A DNA stretch of 64,000 nt from Basidiobolus meristosporus CBS 931.73 (Eukaryota; Basidiobolomycota; Basidiobolomycetes; Basidiobolales; Basidiobolaceae). A model generated the notes under the pieces. The model had not been told where the DNA came from and did no database searches. It saw only the letters and a list, made by a program, of their open reading frames with translations. Positions 9,891 to 19,827 of the stretch are shown piece after piece; the stretch's first letter is position 1; every line of letters begins with the position of its first letter. A program made the translations under genes and the position numbers. The stretch is taken from NCBI GenBank assembly GCA_002104905.1, contig MCFE01000246.1, positions 1 through 64,000 on the forward strand, read 5' to 3'.

Positions 9891-11458
9891 CATCACCATC
9901 ACCCTATTAAACTTTACTTGACATACTAAACACTGTGTGATAAGGATCTGCTGATTCATCTGGTCTCTTACACTACTGATTTGATCAATAATGGTGACAT
10001 GGATGTAGACTAAACTTAAAACTGATTGATTTGACAATAAACTTATCTTACTTTCAAGCAGAGCTTAAAACATCCTTCCCCACTAAAGCTGAGAGGGTTC
10101 ACCTGAATTTCTCTTCATGTGATATCAGCATCTTGATGGTTCAGCATTTTCTGTATGTCTTGGAAGCTTGATTCTGGCTTTATTAGCTGAATCTTCTCAG
10201 GTATTCCCCTGTCTGTCTACTTGTAAATAAGTTGCAATGGATTTTTTAATGTTCTTGTATAGTCCTTGCTCTGCTAGCTGACATTCCTTCCAAGTGGTGA
10301 TCTTTTGCAAAATATGGCTACCAATTAGCAAAGCCTCAGGTATTGATCAGTTTGTCTCTTAATCATTTCCAACTCCAATGGACCCATCCTGTGAGGTGTC
10401 TTGTTCACTGTGGGGCTATCTCCTGAATGTAAATCTCTTATATCTGACTGGTGGTAGGATTACAAGTTAATATGGAAATATGTCTTACCATTTCTTCTGA
10501 AAAGTCTGCATTTTCTGGATAACCAAAGTTAAGTGAGCATCATGTGTTACTACCATGAGAAGCATTTTGCTACCTCTCCAAAGTGCTTTGCAGAGCTGCA
10601 TCTTGCTAAGTTTACTTGTGTCAAACACACCATAAATGACTGTGATGAAGTCCAGCCTAGCTGGTAGTAGTTTATTGGTCTGGTTGCCTTTCTGAACCTG
10701 AGTGGCATGGAATCCCCAATTGACTGATGGATTACAGTTGAATAGCTATGTTCTTCCAAGCACCTGATCAAACTGCAGTTCCCAATTATGTGGGCCCGTA
10801 TGTCTTCTTTAGCATATTTGATCTTCATTCTCAATAGCTGAGTAGTGCCATTGAATATGTGAAAGTTCCAACAAGCTTCTGAAGCTAATATTGATTTGCA
10901 AGGTTGTAATGATCTTGGCAGATACTCCATGGATAAATCCATTCAAACATAATAGTTTTGCTGAGTTTGAGGTCATTTGGGATAAGTATTCTTCTATCTA
11001 GTAAGGGTCATCTCTTAGTCTTTTTCAAGATCATAGACTATATCATTATGCTCTTGAGCTTCATTATAGTTAAAGGTTCTTGCTGACTGGTGTCCATTAT
11101 TTCTTGGAGGGCAGTACCTTGAGATGCACCCATGCAGATGGCAATTGAAACAAATTTCTCTATTCTTACCTTCTGCTGAGCTGTAATTCTTCTGCATATT
11201 GCCTATTTCCATTGCCACTGCTTCTGATTGTCTTCTTTCATGGGTATTATAGCTTGTCTGATTAGTCACTGTGGACTTTCCAACCCAAAATATAATATAG
11301 TCACAATCCATGCCAATCATGATGGCTTCTTCAATAGTACACTTCCCAGAATATTCTTGCTTTCAACCCATCATTAGGGTTTTCAAATTGGCCAAGGGGG
11401 TAAATTTGCTCAGTCTGTGTAAGTTGACATCTAGGCCCATAGAGCCAAGTTCTCATTG
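9891..11458 (-). pseudogene. Older Gypsy-A copy, 3' LTR remnant, pol and gag pieces (left part)
   Basis: 9891-10068 is a partial reverse LTR. 10069-10340 is the integrase C-terminus. There is then a jump, by internal deletion, to the RT N-terminal border (10350-10500, containing the reversed IDQL motif region). Protease and gag follow (10500-11458), with the CFNCHLHGCISRYC zinc knuckle near 11110-11155. Only 10550-10942 and 11015-11320 are open. The gag reading continues at 16397 on the far side of the inserted plus-strand element, with ATTG duplicated on both sides. Confidence 0.8.
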
Positions 11459-11826
11459 TGTTATGATCTGCCGCTTGAATGTTTAAGTTAGATCAGTTTT
11501 TAGTCAAATCAATTAGTATATGTTTAGGTTATCAGTATATCAGTATTATCTATGAAATCAGTAGCATTAGTCAGCAAATGAATCAGCAGATCCTTATCAG
11601 ACAGAAATAGATATATTAAGTAGGATCTTATTGGGTGATGATGATGCAATCAAATGAGTCATCAGCCACAACCTACGTTAGGAAATACAATTAGTCAGCA
11701 ATTGATCTGGCAAAATGTATATAAGGAGCTGCTGGAACCTCAATAAAAATCAGTTCAAGTTTTAGTGAATACAATACTAGCTAAACTCCCTATTCCTCTA
11801 CAACTCTTATACCAAGACTTGTAACA
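11459..11826 (+). repeat. Gypsy-A 5' LTR
   Basis: Starts TGTTATGATC and ends CTTGTAACA. It contains a TATA box (11718-11725, TATATAAG) and a polyadenylation signal AATAAA (11742-11747) about 20 bp downstream, which fit an R region near the 3' third of the LTR. Confidence 0.95.
11718..11725 (+). promoter_or_regulatory. LTR TATA box
   Basis: TATATAAG within the 5' LTR; the same box is at 16288-16295 in the 3' LTR. It is the probable core promoter of the genomic RNA. Confidence 0.6.
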
Positions 11827-11844
11827 TTGGTAGCAGCGATAACC
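11827..11844 (+). other. Primer binding site, Gypsy-A
   Basis: TTGGTAGCAGCGATAACC follows the LTR terminal CA directly. TGGTAGC is complementary to a tRNA 3' end GCUACCA, as in fungal initiator tRNA-Met; matching beyond this heptamer is uncertain. The minus-strand copy keeps TTGGTAGCAGC next to its LTR at about 24021. Confidence 0.65.
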
Positions 11845-11885
11845 AGAAACCTCCCTCCTGAAGAAAAGAAGAAACCACCCTCAAG

Positions 11886-13376
11886 ATGTCGCACAATCAA
11901 GAATGGAAGAATGCCATGCAGCAAATCCTGGCCCAACAGCAACAGCTACTCCAGATCCTCAGCCAACAGCAACAAGGAATGACTACCATGGCTCAGAGCC
12001 AACAAAGCCCTGTCAAGAGCAACTTTAGTGTGAAGGTCAACCAGTACCATGGCAGAGTCAATGAAAACCTGGGAACTTGGCTCTTTCAGATTGAAGAAGC
12101 TTTTAAAGCTAAAGGAATTGCTCCAGAGAGCAAGTTGCATTATGCAGCTTCTTACCTGGCAGATGCAGCTTTACAGTGGTACCACAACAAGATCAGGTCA
12201 GCTACTATGATGGGATGCTCTACAATCTCTACCTGGGATGAGTTTGTGTCGGAAATTCAGGATGCTTTTGAACCTCCACACCAGCAGACACTACTAAGAA
12301 GGAAGTTAAAGACACTCAGACAGAAAGGAATGGTGCAAGAATACATCTATGAGTACAGATGTCTACTTGGACAAATTGAAAGAATGGACCCCTTGGATCA
12401 AGTTGAATACTTTATTGATGGGTTGAAAGAAAGAACTCGCAAGGAAGTCAATTACCGAAGACCTCAGACTATTGAAGAAGCCATCAAGATTGCCATTGAC
12501 TATGACTCAGCTATGTTTGGAGTTGGGAAGCCTACAGTGACTAATCAGAAAGGCTATAATCATTATGAAAGAAGACAATCAGAAGCAGTACCAATGGAAA
12601 TAGACGCTATGCAGAAGAATCCCTCCTCAGAAGAATGCAAGAAGAGAGGACTTTGCTTCAATTGCCACCAGCAGGGACATATTGCAAAGTACTGCCCTCA
12701 GAGAAGAAATGGACACCAGCCAACAAGAACCTTCTACCATATTGAGTCCCATGAACACAGTAATGTGGAAGATGAGCTTGAAGAAGACTTGGAACTCACC
12801 TTCCATATGACAGAAGAGTACTTGTCCCAAATGACTTCAAACTCAGGGAAGTTATTGTACTTGAATGGAGTAATCAATGGAGTACCTGCCAAGATCATGA
12901 TTGACTCAGGAGCATCGCATGAATACATGTCAGAGCAGTTTGCTTTGAAAGCTGGAATCAACTCGGAACCTACCAAATCAACTTCAGTTTCCACAGCTGA
13001 TGGGAACTCCCACATAATCAACCGTATTACCCAGCCAGTAAGAATGAAGATCAATGACTATGAAGAAGACCTACAGGCTTATATATTTGGGAACTGCAAG
13101 TTTGACCTTGTACTTGGAAAAACCTGGCTATTTTGTCGTAATCATCAATCAACTGGAGAACCCATGCTACTCAGATTCAAAAAGACAACAAGACCTATGA
13201 GCTATTACCTGCCATGCTGGATTTCAACTTGGTCAATTCCAGTGTGTGTGAGACAAGTGAACTTAGCAAGACCCAGTTCTGTAGAGCACTTAGAAAAGGT
13301 ACCGAGATGTTCCTCATGGCGGTATTACAGGAGGATTCCTCTACCCCAGCACCCCAGCAGGTCCAGACTCTCTTGA
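11886..13376 (+). CDS. Gypsy-A Gag and aspartic protease (frameshifted C-terminus)
   Basis: 496 codons from ATG 11886. Residues 1-50 are Gln-rich; about 50-200 are the retrotransposon Gag capsid-like domain ([25 protein letters not shown]). A CCHC zinc knuckle [14 protein letters not shown] starts at about residue 257 (nucleic-acid binding). The retropepsin active site IDSGAS has its Asp at about residue 340, and the [10 protein letters not shown] flap end lies near 410. After GKTWLF the frame is wrong: a minus-strand sister copy reads straight into RT here, and comparison shows one base missing near 13140-13145 in this copy. The last ~75 residues are therefore out-of-frame translation. It would form the particle and process the polyprotein. 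Confidence 0.9.
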   Translation: MSHNQEWKNAMQQILAQQQQLLQILSQQQQGMTTMAQSQQSPVKSNFSVKVNQYHGRVNENLGTWLFQIEEAFKAKGIAPESKLHYAASYLADAALQWYHNKIRSATMMGCSTISTWDEFVSEIQDAFEPPHQQTLLRRKLKTLRQKGMVQEYIYEYRCLLGQIERMDPLDQVEYFIDGLKERTRKEVNYRRPQTIEEAIKIAIDYDSAMFGVGKPTVTNQKGYNHYERRQSEAVPMEIDAMQKNPSSEECKKRGLCFNCHQQGHIAKYCPQRRNGHQPTRTFYHIESHEHSNVEDELEEDLELTFHMTEEYLSQMTSNSGKLLYLNGVINGVPAKIMIDSGASHEYMSEQFALKAGINSEPTKSTSVSTADGNSHIINRITQPVRMKINDYEEDLQAYIFGNCKFDLVLGKTWLFCRNHQSTGEPMLLRFKKTTRPMSYYLPCWISTWSIPVCVRQVNLARPSSVEHLEKVPRCSSWRYYRRIPLPQHPSRSRLS

Positions 13377-16018
13377 AGAAATACTCAGACGTGTTTCCAG
13401 ATGAGCTTGTAAGCCTACCACCAGTCAGAGACGTGGATCATGCCATTGACACAGGAGATAGCCCTCCAGTGAGCAAGACACCTTACAGAATGAGTCCATT
13501 GGAATTGGAGGAAATGAAGAGACAAATTGATCAGCTATTGGAGCAAGGATACATCAGGCCCAGCAAGTCACCCTGGGGAGCACCAGTGCTTTTTGTGAAA
13601 AAGAAGGATGGAACACTTAGGATGTGCATTGACTACAGAGCCCTGAACTCAGTTACCGTCAAGAATAAGTACCCCATACCTCGGATTGATGAGCTTTTAG
13701 ACCAACTTAATGGAGCCACTATTTTCAGCAAGATTGACCTCATGTCAGGATACAACCAGATTAGGGTAAAACCAGAAGATATCCCTAAGACAGCATTCAG
13801 GACCAGATATGGACATTACGAGTACTTAGTCATGAGTTTTGGCCTCACTAATGCCCCTGCAACATTCATGACGCTGATGCAGACTGTCTTTCAGGAGTAC
13901 TTAGACAAGTTTGTGATAATCTACCTGGATGACATATTGATATACAGCAAGACAGAAAAGGATCACATGGTACACATTGAAAAGGTGTTGAAGAAACTAA
14001 GAGAGAACAAGCTATATGGCAAGCTAGCCAAGTGTGAATTCTTCAAGGAACACGTAGAATATCTGGGACACATAGTGACTAGCACAGGAGTAACCTTAGA
14101 CCCCAAGAAGGTGGAAGTAATCAAGAATTTGAAGCAGCCCCATAGCATATCAGAACTCAGATCATTCCTTGGAATGGTTTCCTATTATCGGAGATTTGTC
14201 AAGTCATTTGCAAGTATTGCAGCCCCTTTAACTGATATCCTCAAGAAAGACAATACCTACAAGTGGGACATAGCTTGTGAGACTGCCTTCCAGACGCTAA
14301 AGAATGAACTTGCTAAGTTGCCAAGCTTAAGAATACCAGACTTCAGAAAAGAGTTCACTCTATGCACAGATGCTTCAGATTATGCAATTGGTGGAGTGCT
14401 GAGCCAAGAACACGTGGGAAAGGACTACCCTGTTGCCTTTGAATCCAAGAAACTGAACTCAGCAGAACAAAACTATCCAGTCCATGAGAAGGAGATGCTT
14501 GCTATAATACACTGTTTGAAGACATGGAGATGCTATATTGAAGGAGTCAAATGCACTGTGAAGACTGATCATGCCTCCCTCAAGTATATATTTACTCAGA
14601 AGGTACTGTCTAGAAGAATGACAAGATGGAGTGAATACATTCAGCAATTTGACCTGGAGATTGTCTACTGCGCTGGAAAAAACAACACGGTTGCTGATGC
14701 CTTATCAAGATTAGATCAAGTTGCACAACTCAACTTGGTGCATGAATCAGATTGGCCTAGCCTATTACCAAAGTACTTGGAGGACCAAGCCATTCCTAAT
14801 GAGGTGGATGAAGATATCAAGAAGATAATCCGGGATAAAGCCAGCAAATTTGTTGTACAGGATGAAACACTCTACCGAATTGTTGATGGAAGCCCTATTG
14901 CCTATTGTCCTTATGTTGCTCGCCTGGATTTAATACATAAGCTACACAATGGATATGGACATCTTGGGATTGAAGGAACCTATAGCCTTGTGAAAGCCAG
15001 AGCATGGTGGCCCAGAATGAAACAAGATATTGAGAAGCTAGTGAAAACATGCCCAAACTGCCAAATCAATCAGGGCCAGCCACAAAGAATTGCCAAACTC
15101 TTCCCTTTGGAGCCTGTCAGACCATTTGAGAGATGGGGAATTGACTTTATTGGAAGACTGCCAACTACCAGGAAATGTAACCGTTGGATTCTAGTAGCTA
15201 TTGACCATGCCACTAAATGGCCAGTTGCTAAAGCCGTGCCAATAGCCAGTGAACAAGAAGTTGCAAGTTTCATTTACCATGAGATCCTGATGAAGTTTGG
15301 ATGCCCTGTGGAGATCTTATCCGATAGAGGTGCAAACTTTATGGCAAAGACATTAGAGGCTTACCTGGAAATGCAGCAGATCAGACACTTGAAAACCTCG
15401 GCATATCACCCCAGAACTAATGGAGTCACTGAGCGGTTTAATGGATTATTTGGAAAAATGCTGACTAAGTATGCAAATGGAGTTGTCAGTAGATGGGATG
15501 AGTATATAGACCAAGCACTCTTTGCATGCAGAGTCAGAGTACACAACACCACCCAGCAATCACCATTTTACTTAGTTTATGGATGTGAACCTAGGATTCC
15601 AGGAGATCTCACACAACCCAAGCTTACAGATGCCTTAGAAGATGAACTTAGTCAGCCAAGTAGACACCAGCAACTGGAACAAAGACGTCAAGAGGCACAG
15701 ACCAAAGTATCTCAAAGTGCAGAAAAGATGAAGCAGAGATTTGATAAGACTATAGCACCAGAAGCATTGACAGTTGGGAACTTTGTATTGCTAAGAAACA
15801 ACACTCGGAAGAAGTTTGAGCCACAATGGACAGGACCATTCAAGATCATCAGAGAATGTCCATTTGCAACTTACCAACTGGTGGACAAGCAAGGTAATAT
15901 CCGGGAAGACTTAGTGCATAGGGACAGACTCAAGCTTGCAAGACTTGCTGATAATACTGAACCATCAAGATATTGGTATCACAAGAAAAGAGATTCAGGA
16001 GAACCCTCTCAACTTTAG
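13214..16018 (+). CDS. Gypsy-A Pol: reverse transcriptase, RNase H, integrase
   Basis: 934 codons; the first ATG at 13214 is internal to an ancestral continuous Gag-Pol frame. RT motifs: [12 protein letters not shown] (about residues 172-183), [11 protein letters not shown], and the catalytic YLDD at 237-240. RNase [14 protein letters not shown], then EKEMLAI, TDHASL and VADALSRL. Integrase: HHCC zinc domain ([16 protein letters not shown]), DDE core ([31 protein letters not shown]), and a GPY/F-like C-terminal module (PQWTGPFKI). There is no chromodomain; the protein ends shortly after [10 protein letters not shown]. It copies the RNA to DNA and inserts it. All catalytic residues that I can check are present. 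It overlaps the gag frame in a different phase because of the upstream 1-base deletion. Confidence 0.95.
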   Translation: MLDFNLVNSSVCETSELSKTQFCRALRKGTEMFLMAVLQEDSSTPAPQQVQTLLKKYSDVFPDELVSLPPVRDVDHAIDTGDSPPVSKTPYRMSPLELEEMKRQIDQLLEQGYIRPSKSPWGAPVLFVKKKDGTLRMCIDYRALNSVTVKNKYPIPRIDELLDQLNGATIFSKIDLMSGYNQIRVKPEDIPKTAFRTRYGHYEYLVMSFGLTNAPATFMTLMQTVFQEYLDKFVIIYLDDILIYSKTEKDHMVHIEKVLKKLRENKLYGKLAKCEFFKEHVEYLGHIVTSTGVTLDPKKVEVIKNLKQPHSISELRSFLGMVSYYRRFVKSFASIAAPLTDILKKDNTYKWDIACETAFQTLKNELAKLPSLRIPDFRKEFTLCTDASDYAIGGVLSQEHVGKDYPVAFESKKLNSAEQNYPVHEKEMLAIIHCLKTWRCYIEGVKCTVKTDHASLKYIFTQKVLSRRMTRWSEYIQQFDLEIVYCAGKNNTVADALSRLDQVAQLNLVHESDWPSLLPKYLEDQAIPNEVDEDIKKIIRDKASKFVVQDETLYRIVDGSPIAYCPYVARLDLIHKLHNGYGHLGIEGTYSLVKARAWWPRMKQDIEKLVKTCPNCQINQGQPQRIAKLFPLEPVRPFERWGIDFIGRLPTTRKCNRWILVAIDHATKWPVAKAVPIASEQEVASFIYHEILMKFGCPVEILSDRGANFMAKTLEAYLEMQQIRHLKTSAYHPRTNGVTERFNGLFGKMLTKYANGVVSRWDEYIDQALFACRVRVHNTTQQSPFYLVYGCEPRIPGDLTQPKLTDALEDELSQPSRHQQLEQRRQEAQTKVSQSAEKMKQRFDKTIAPEALTVGNFVLLRNNTRKKFEPQWTGPFKIIRECPFATYQLVDKQGNIREDLVHRDRLKLARLADNTEPSRYWYHKKRDSGEPSQL

Positions 16019-16028
16019 TAGGGGAGAA
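16019..16028 (+). other. Polypurine tract, Gypsy-A
   Basis: AGGGGAGAA directly precedes the 3' LTR and immediately follows the pol stop codon. The same tract, reversed as TTCTCCCC, is adjacent to the LTRs at 3567 and 19821. Plus-strand priming site. Confidence 0.75.
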
Positions 16029-16396
16029 TGTTATGATCTGCCGCTTGAATGTTTAAGTTAGATCAGTTTTTAGTCAAATCAATTAGTATATGTTTAGGTT
16101 ATCAGTATATCAGTATTATCTATGAAATCAGTAGCATTAGTCAGCAAATGAATCAGCAGATCCTTATCAGACAGAAATAGATATATTAAGTAGGATCTTA
16201 TTGGGTGATGATGATGCAATCAAATGAGTCATCAGCCACAACCTACATTAGGAAATACAATTAGTCAGCAATTGATCTGGCAAAATGTATATAAGGAGCT
16301 GCTGGAACCTCAATAAAAAGGAGTTCAAGTTTTGGTGAATACAATACTAGCTAAACTCCCTATTCCTCTACAACTCTTATACCAAGACTTGTAACA
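16029..16396 (+). repeat. Gypsy-A 3' LTR
   Basis: 368 bp. It differs from the 5' LTR at about four positions (for example ACCTACATTA versus ACCTACGTTA and AAAAAGGAG versus AAAAATCAG). TATA and AATAAA signals are preserved. Confidence 0.95.
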
Positions 16397-16999
16397 ATTG
16401 ACACTGTCATGGTGCTGGTTGACCTTTGCACTGAAGTTGCTCTAGACAGGGCTTTGCTGTCTCTAGGCCATAGCTGTGATTCCTTGTAGCTACTGGCTGA
16501 GCATCTGGCGTTACCTTTGCTGTAGGGACAGAACTTGCTGCATGGCATTCTTTGATTCTTGATTGTCAGACATCTTGGGGCAAGCTTATTCTTCCTTCCA
16601 GAGGAAGTTCCTGGCCATTGATGCTACCAATGTTACAAGTCTTGTGATAAGAGTTGCGGAGGAAGAGGGAATGTTGCTAGCATTGTATTCACTAAAGCCT
16701 GAACTGAAGTTTAGGGAGGTTCCAAAAGTTCCTTATAAGTATTTTGCCATTTCAATTGCTGACTATTTGAATTTTGTAATGCAGGTAATGGCTGACAGCA
16801 CTTTTGGTAGTATCATCATCACCCAGTTAGATCTTACATAGTATACCTACTGCTGTTTGACAAGGATATGCTATCTCATGTGCTGACTATTAATACTGAT
16901 TTGACAGAAAGTGCTAATATTTTGATATGTTAAATATATACCCAATTGATTTGACTGGAAGCAAATTCAGCTTGCACATTGATGTGGTACATTATAACA
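16397..16999 (-). mobile_element. Older Gypsy-A copy, gag start and 5' LTR (right part)
   Basis: 16397-16630 continues the gag N-terminus of the copy at 9891-11458, beginning with the duplicated ATTG and including the gag start region near 16570. 16631-16999 is its 5' LTR in reverse orientation (369 bp, well diverged). The two halves flank the inserted plus-strand element. Confidence 0.8.
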
Positions 17000-17800
17000 G
17001 CCAAATGCCAGCTAGGAATACTTACATTGTATCTTGCCATGGCATAGTATGGAATAGGTGCAGCAGCTATTAGATTGGATGCAATGGCCCAGAGATCAGG
17101 AAATAATATAGCAATAGCATGGACAGAGTGAATGTGCAAAAAACTGTATTCCAGGTAGAAAGTACACTATTCTTGTGGCAATGAAGGAACTCACAAAGCT
17201 CAGTATTACAGATCAGGGTTAACCAATTCCCAATGTAACATCAGAGGATCAATATGTATTCTATGAAGTGCACCCACAGTGCCCACAAATAAAACTCACA
17301 GAGAAGCCTATTGCCACAGGGGGGTGGGAGAATACAACTCTTATGCCCCCACTTGAACTAGAAAAGACATTGAGATTGCCTAAAAATCACAAGACAATGA
17401 AGATATATGAAGCTAATCCCTATAAAAGTTGATTATGAACTCATCTTTTGCACCAGAGAGTAGTTTTACTGGCAGTGGTCAAAACTCTTGTAAAAAGGCT
17501 GTTGAATTTTTAGCATTTCTGCTAAGCTATTATGCAGTTTGGTCTGCTCCAGGCTTATTGCATTATTTGGTGAGAACTGCAACACTTTCTCACACTTTCC
17601 TGTATCAGGCTTGGGTAAACTTCTTTTGCTTTACAATTTCCTTTATCCCTGCCTAATCTTTCTCAACTTCTTTGTCAGAATCCTTCTTGTGTTGAGCTAG
17701 GTTCTCTCCTAAATAAGTGCTGCACCATTCAAAGACTAGAAGATGAACTGCTCAACCTTGCAGTACCAGCTGAAGACCAAGACATATGAGAACCAGTAAA
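17000..17800 (+). mobile_element. CACTA accessory-gene fragments, decayed
   Basis: The plus-strand sense matches the accessory protein: AQRSGN-like coiled-coil remnant near 17090; CPQIKLTEKPIA..GGWEN near 17280-17335; PKNHKTMKIYEA near 17380-17415. A piece of the terminal exon (AEDQD.EPV) lies at 17736-17800. The segment stops abruptly at about 17800 where the AT-rich island begins. No long open frame. Confidence 0.6.
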
Positions 17801-18323
17801 TTTGATTGTTTGATGTGTTAGTTTTTGATTTATTATCTGATGCAACTTTAACATCTTGAACAGAAGTCTTTTTAGTATTTTGTTTTGGAGTTTTTTCTGA
17901 AGCAACTTTAACACCTTGAACAAAAGCCTTTTTTGTATTTTGTTTTGGAGTTTTTTCTGATGCAACTTTAACATCTTGTGGCAAATTTTTTTTGGTTACA
18001 ATCTTGTCATCTTGAGCATTAACTTTTGTCGTATCTTGTTGAAAAATAATTTTGTTTGGTAAAGCTAATGTTTTAGATATTTGTTTGTTGTTAGTGCAAG
18101 AAGCAGTGTTGTCTTCTAAAACGGTTTGATGAAGATGACGTAAATGATGTCCACAAAGTTTATGATCTTTTGCCTGATATTTACATTGTTGTCCCTTATT
18201 TTTCCCGGTTGTTAATTTGGCAACACATCTAAGTGTTTGAGAGAAGTTTGCATGATACACATTAATAAAAGCGTTATGAGATTTGTTTAAAGCTTTGATT
18301 AAGTTGTGTATTAAAATTTCCAA
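17800..18323 (-). CDS. Cys/His zinc-motif protein with Lys-rich 20-residue repeats (virus-like), C-terminus uncertain
   Basis: ATG at 18323. The N-terminal half has a Cys/His motif (RCVAKLTTGKNKGQQC, then CGHH about 15 residues later), a pattern I associate with small zinc-binding proteins of giant viruses. The C-terminal half has three imperfect 20-residue repeats of the type DVKVASEKTPKQNTKK (about 17830-17990), very Lys/Thr-rich. The open frame runs on to 17736, but the last ~20 codons cross the island edge at about 17800 into CACTA DNA and are probably not original. Function unknown. A nucleic-acid-binding role is only inferred from charge and the zinc motif. It lies downstream of, and in the same direction as, the RPB2 fragment. 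Confidence 0.55.
17830..17990 (-). repeat. 60-bp coding tandem repeat
   Basis: Three imperfect units of about 60 bp, each giving a 20-residue Lys-rich repeat in the zinc-motif protein gene. The string TTTTGTTTTGGAGTTTTTTC recurs at about 17880 and 17940. Confidence 0.7.
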
Positions 18324-19293
18324 ATGATCATAAATTTTCTGTCAAATGCTGTCACACAGTATTTGAACTAACAAATCTGGCTTCATGTGAGAAATAGTGA
18401 TAAGGCTTTACAAGTTTAGTTTTTGGATACAAGGCCAAAAAACTTTATTTTTTATACCAAAAAAAATAAAAAGTATGGTAAATATAGGACAACTAAAATA
18501 CAAGAATTAAAATTGGGTTACGTGTATATAAAGGAGATTGTTTTGTAAAAGAAAAGGGTAATAAAGGAGAGGCATATTTGCGGTAATTATAAATAAATGG
18601 TGTATATAACATGATCGGAAATGCATAATATATTTACCATAACTATAAATCGTGTGTTTCAAATAATTCTGCATGTTACAATTAAAGAAACTATAATTTG
18701 ACATTTGAAAAATAATAAAAAAGTTTTTTTGTAAAACTAAAAAAAAGTTTTAAACCCAGATTTATTCAAGAGTTAAAAGAATATGTATTAATATCAAAGA
18801 ACTAAGATTAAACGTTTGACATTTGTATTAATATCAAAGAACTAAGATTAAACGTTTGACATTTGTATTAATATCAAAGAACTAAGATTAAACGTTTGAC
18901 ATTTGTATTAATATCAAAGAACTAAGATTAAACGTTTGACATCTGTATTTATATGCTAAAAAGTTTAACCCAAAAGTTTTGTATCTAAGATTAAAAACTA
19001 ATTAAAACAGTCTGTCATATTAAAAGTTTTGTATCTTAAATTAAAACAGTTTGTCATATTATAAGTTTTGTATCTTAAATTAAAAACTAATTTTATAAAC
19101 CAAATATCAAATATCAAATTTATATTTTAAATATCAAACATCAAATATCAAAAACAAAAGTTTGAAAACTTATTCTGCCAACGTTGTAAAAAGTTTTAGA
19201 TTATCTACTTTACGGCAAAAACATTTTTTTAAAAACATATTCTACACCCAAATATCTAATCTAAAAATAACTTCGCAAACTTTTATCAAATAC
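18324..19293. other. AT-rich intergenic region
   Basis: No convincing gene; short frames here are AT-rich chance reading frames. It holds the 40-bp tandem array (18785-18944), then diverged repeats of AAGTTTTGTATCTTAAATTAAAA (18960-19100) and an ATATCAAAT-type run (19100-19150). Confidence 0.5.
18785..18944. repeat. Four-copy 40-bp tandem repeat
   Basis: Units begin at 18785, 18825, 18865 and 18905 with GTATTAATATCAAAGAACTA. The copies are virtually identical; the last changes near its end. There are no spacers, so it is not a CRISPR. Confidence 0.95.
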
Positions 19294-19717
19294 TTATTTT
19301 ATTTTCATACTAATGTTCATAGAAGCCATAATATGTGAAAAAGATATCAACGAATGCAAAAGCTCTCTGACTTTTTTTTGACTATTACATACAGAACATG
19401 TTAAATTTGCTGCAGGCATTATTAACTTGCACTTATCACACCACCCAACCTTTTCCATATCACTCTGTGCAATGATATTACTCATTGTATCTGACGCACC
19501 ATGCGCAATCAAACAATCCATCTCCATCTCACCAAATCTTAAACCTGCACCTTTAGATCTTCCCAATACAGGTTGACCACTAAAAGAACTTCTTGGACAA
19601 GAAGGAATTCAACCGTGAATTTTGTCTTTGACCTGATGCTTTAAAGCCAAATAATAAACTACTCCAATAGAAATTGGATCTTGAATCAGGTTACTGTACA
19701 TACCATCGTAAGCATAT
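19294..19717 (-). pseudogene. RNA polymerase second-largest subunit (RPB2-like), 3' fragment, giant-virus type
   Basis: The minus-strand frame from about 19717 to the TAA at 19294 matches the conserved C-terminus of RPB2/beta. An upstream block ends KHQVKDKIHG; then comes GLRFGEMEMDCLIAHGAS, the hybrid-binding and clamp-anchor motif; a CxxC..CxxC zinc motif (CDKC..CSVC) follows; and the usual terminal helix ends in SMNI. A premature TGA (19609-19611) follows KIHG where the family normally has Arg, consistent with CGA to TGA. About 140 of the ~1100-1200 codons usual for the family remain; the rest is lost at the junction with the Gypsy-A LTR. The AT-rich context and Cys/His gene neighbour favour a large DNA virus origin over the host RPB2, but a tree is needed. 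Not functional. Confidence 0.75.
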
Positions 19718-19718
19718 T

Positions 19719-19820
19719 TGATTTGATAGATAATACTGATATACTGATAACCTAAACATACACTAATTGATTTGACTAAAAACTGATCCTACTTAAACAT
19801 TTAAGCGGCAGATCATAACA
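19719..19820 (-). repeat. Truncated Gypsy-A 3' LTR
   Basis: Only the first ~102 bases of the LTR (in element orientation) remain, ending GATCATAACA at 19820. The distal part is replaced by the virus-like island. Confidence 0.85.
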
Positions 19821-19827
19821 TTCTCCC

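Larger units (their letters stand above)
11459..16396 (+). mobile_element. Near-intact Ty3/Gypsy retrotransposon (Gypsy-A reference copy)
   Basis: A complete element of 4938 bp: LTRs 11459-11826 and 16029-16396 (both 368 bp; I count about four mismatches), PBS at 11827, gag-protease then RT-RNase H-integrase, and PPT at 16019. The 4-bp target duplication ATTG is at 11455-11458 and 16397-16400. It is inserted in the gag of an older minus-strand copy of the same family. The domain order with integrase last, and no chromodomain, places it in Ty3/Gypsy (Metaviridae). Only one coding lesion is obvious: a frameshift near 13140 between protease and RT. Confidence 0.95.
17801..19718. other. AT-rich island: probable endogenous large-DNA-virus fragment
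   Basis: Base composition shifts sharply to AT-rich poly-A/T-bearing sequence here, unlike the flanks. Two minus-strand genes lie in it: the 3' end of an RPB2-type RNA polymerase gene and a Cys/His-Lys-rich protein with short repeats. A 40-bp tandem repeat lies between them. Both edges are abrupt: the left is inside a CACTA fragment, the right inside a truncated Gypsy-A LTR. The gene content resembles nucleocytoplasmic large DNA viruses rather than a host locus. Alternatives are a linear cytoplasmic plasmid fragment or an assembly chimera. I infer an old insertion because the RPB2 frame has a premature stop. Confidence 0.6.

Noticed and set aside
13214-13376. Programmed gag/pol frameshift in Gypsy-A
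   Set aside because: The sister copy has gag and pol in one phase; one missing base near 13140 explains the overlap.
17729-17974. 81-codon minus-strand Lys/Leu-rich frame
   Set aside because: Alternative frame of the 60-bp repeats inside the zinc-motif protein gene; no independent support.
18507-18704. 65-codon minus-strand frame in the AT-rich island
   Set aside because: AT-driven low-complexity frame rich in Tyr, Phe, Leu and Ile with no motif; not supported as a gene.
18785-18944. CRISPR-like array
   Set aside because: Units are directly adjacent 40-bp tandem repeats with no spacers, in a eukaryotic context.
19294-19717. Host RPB2 gene
   Set aside because: It is a 3' fragment only, in AT-rich sequence with a premature stop and no introns or flanking host gene, beside a virus-like zinc-motif gene. 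A phylogeny would settle it.
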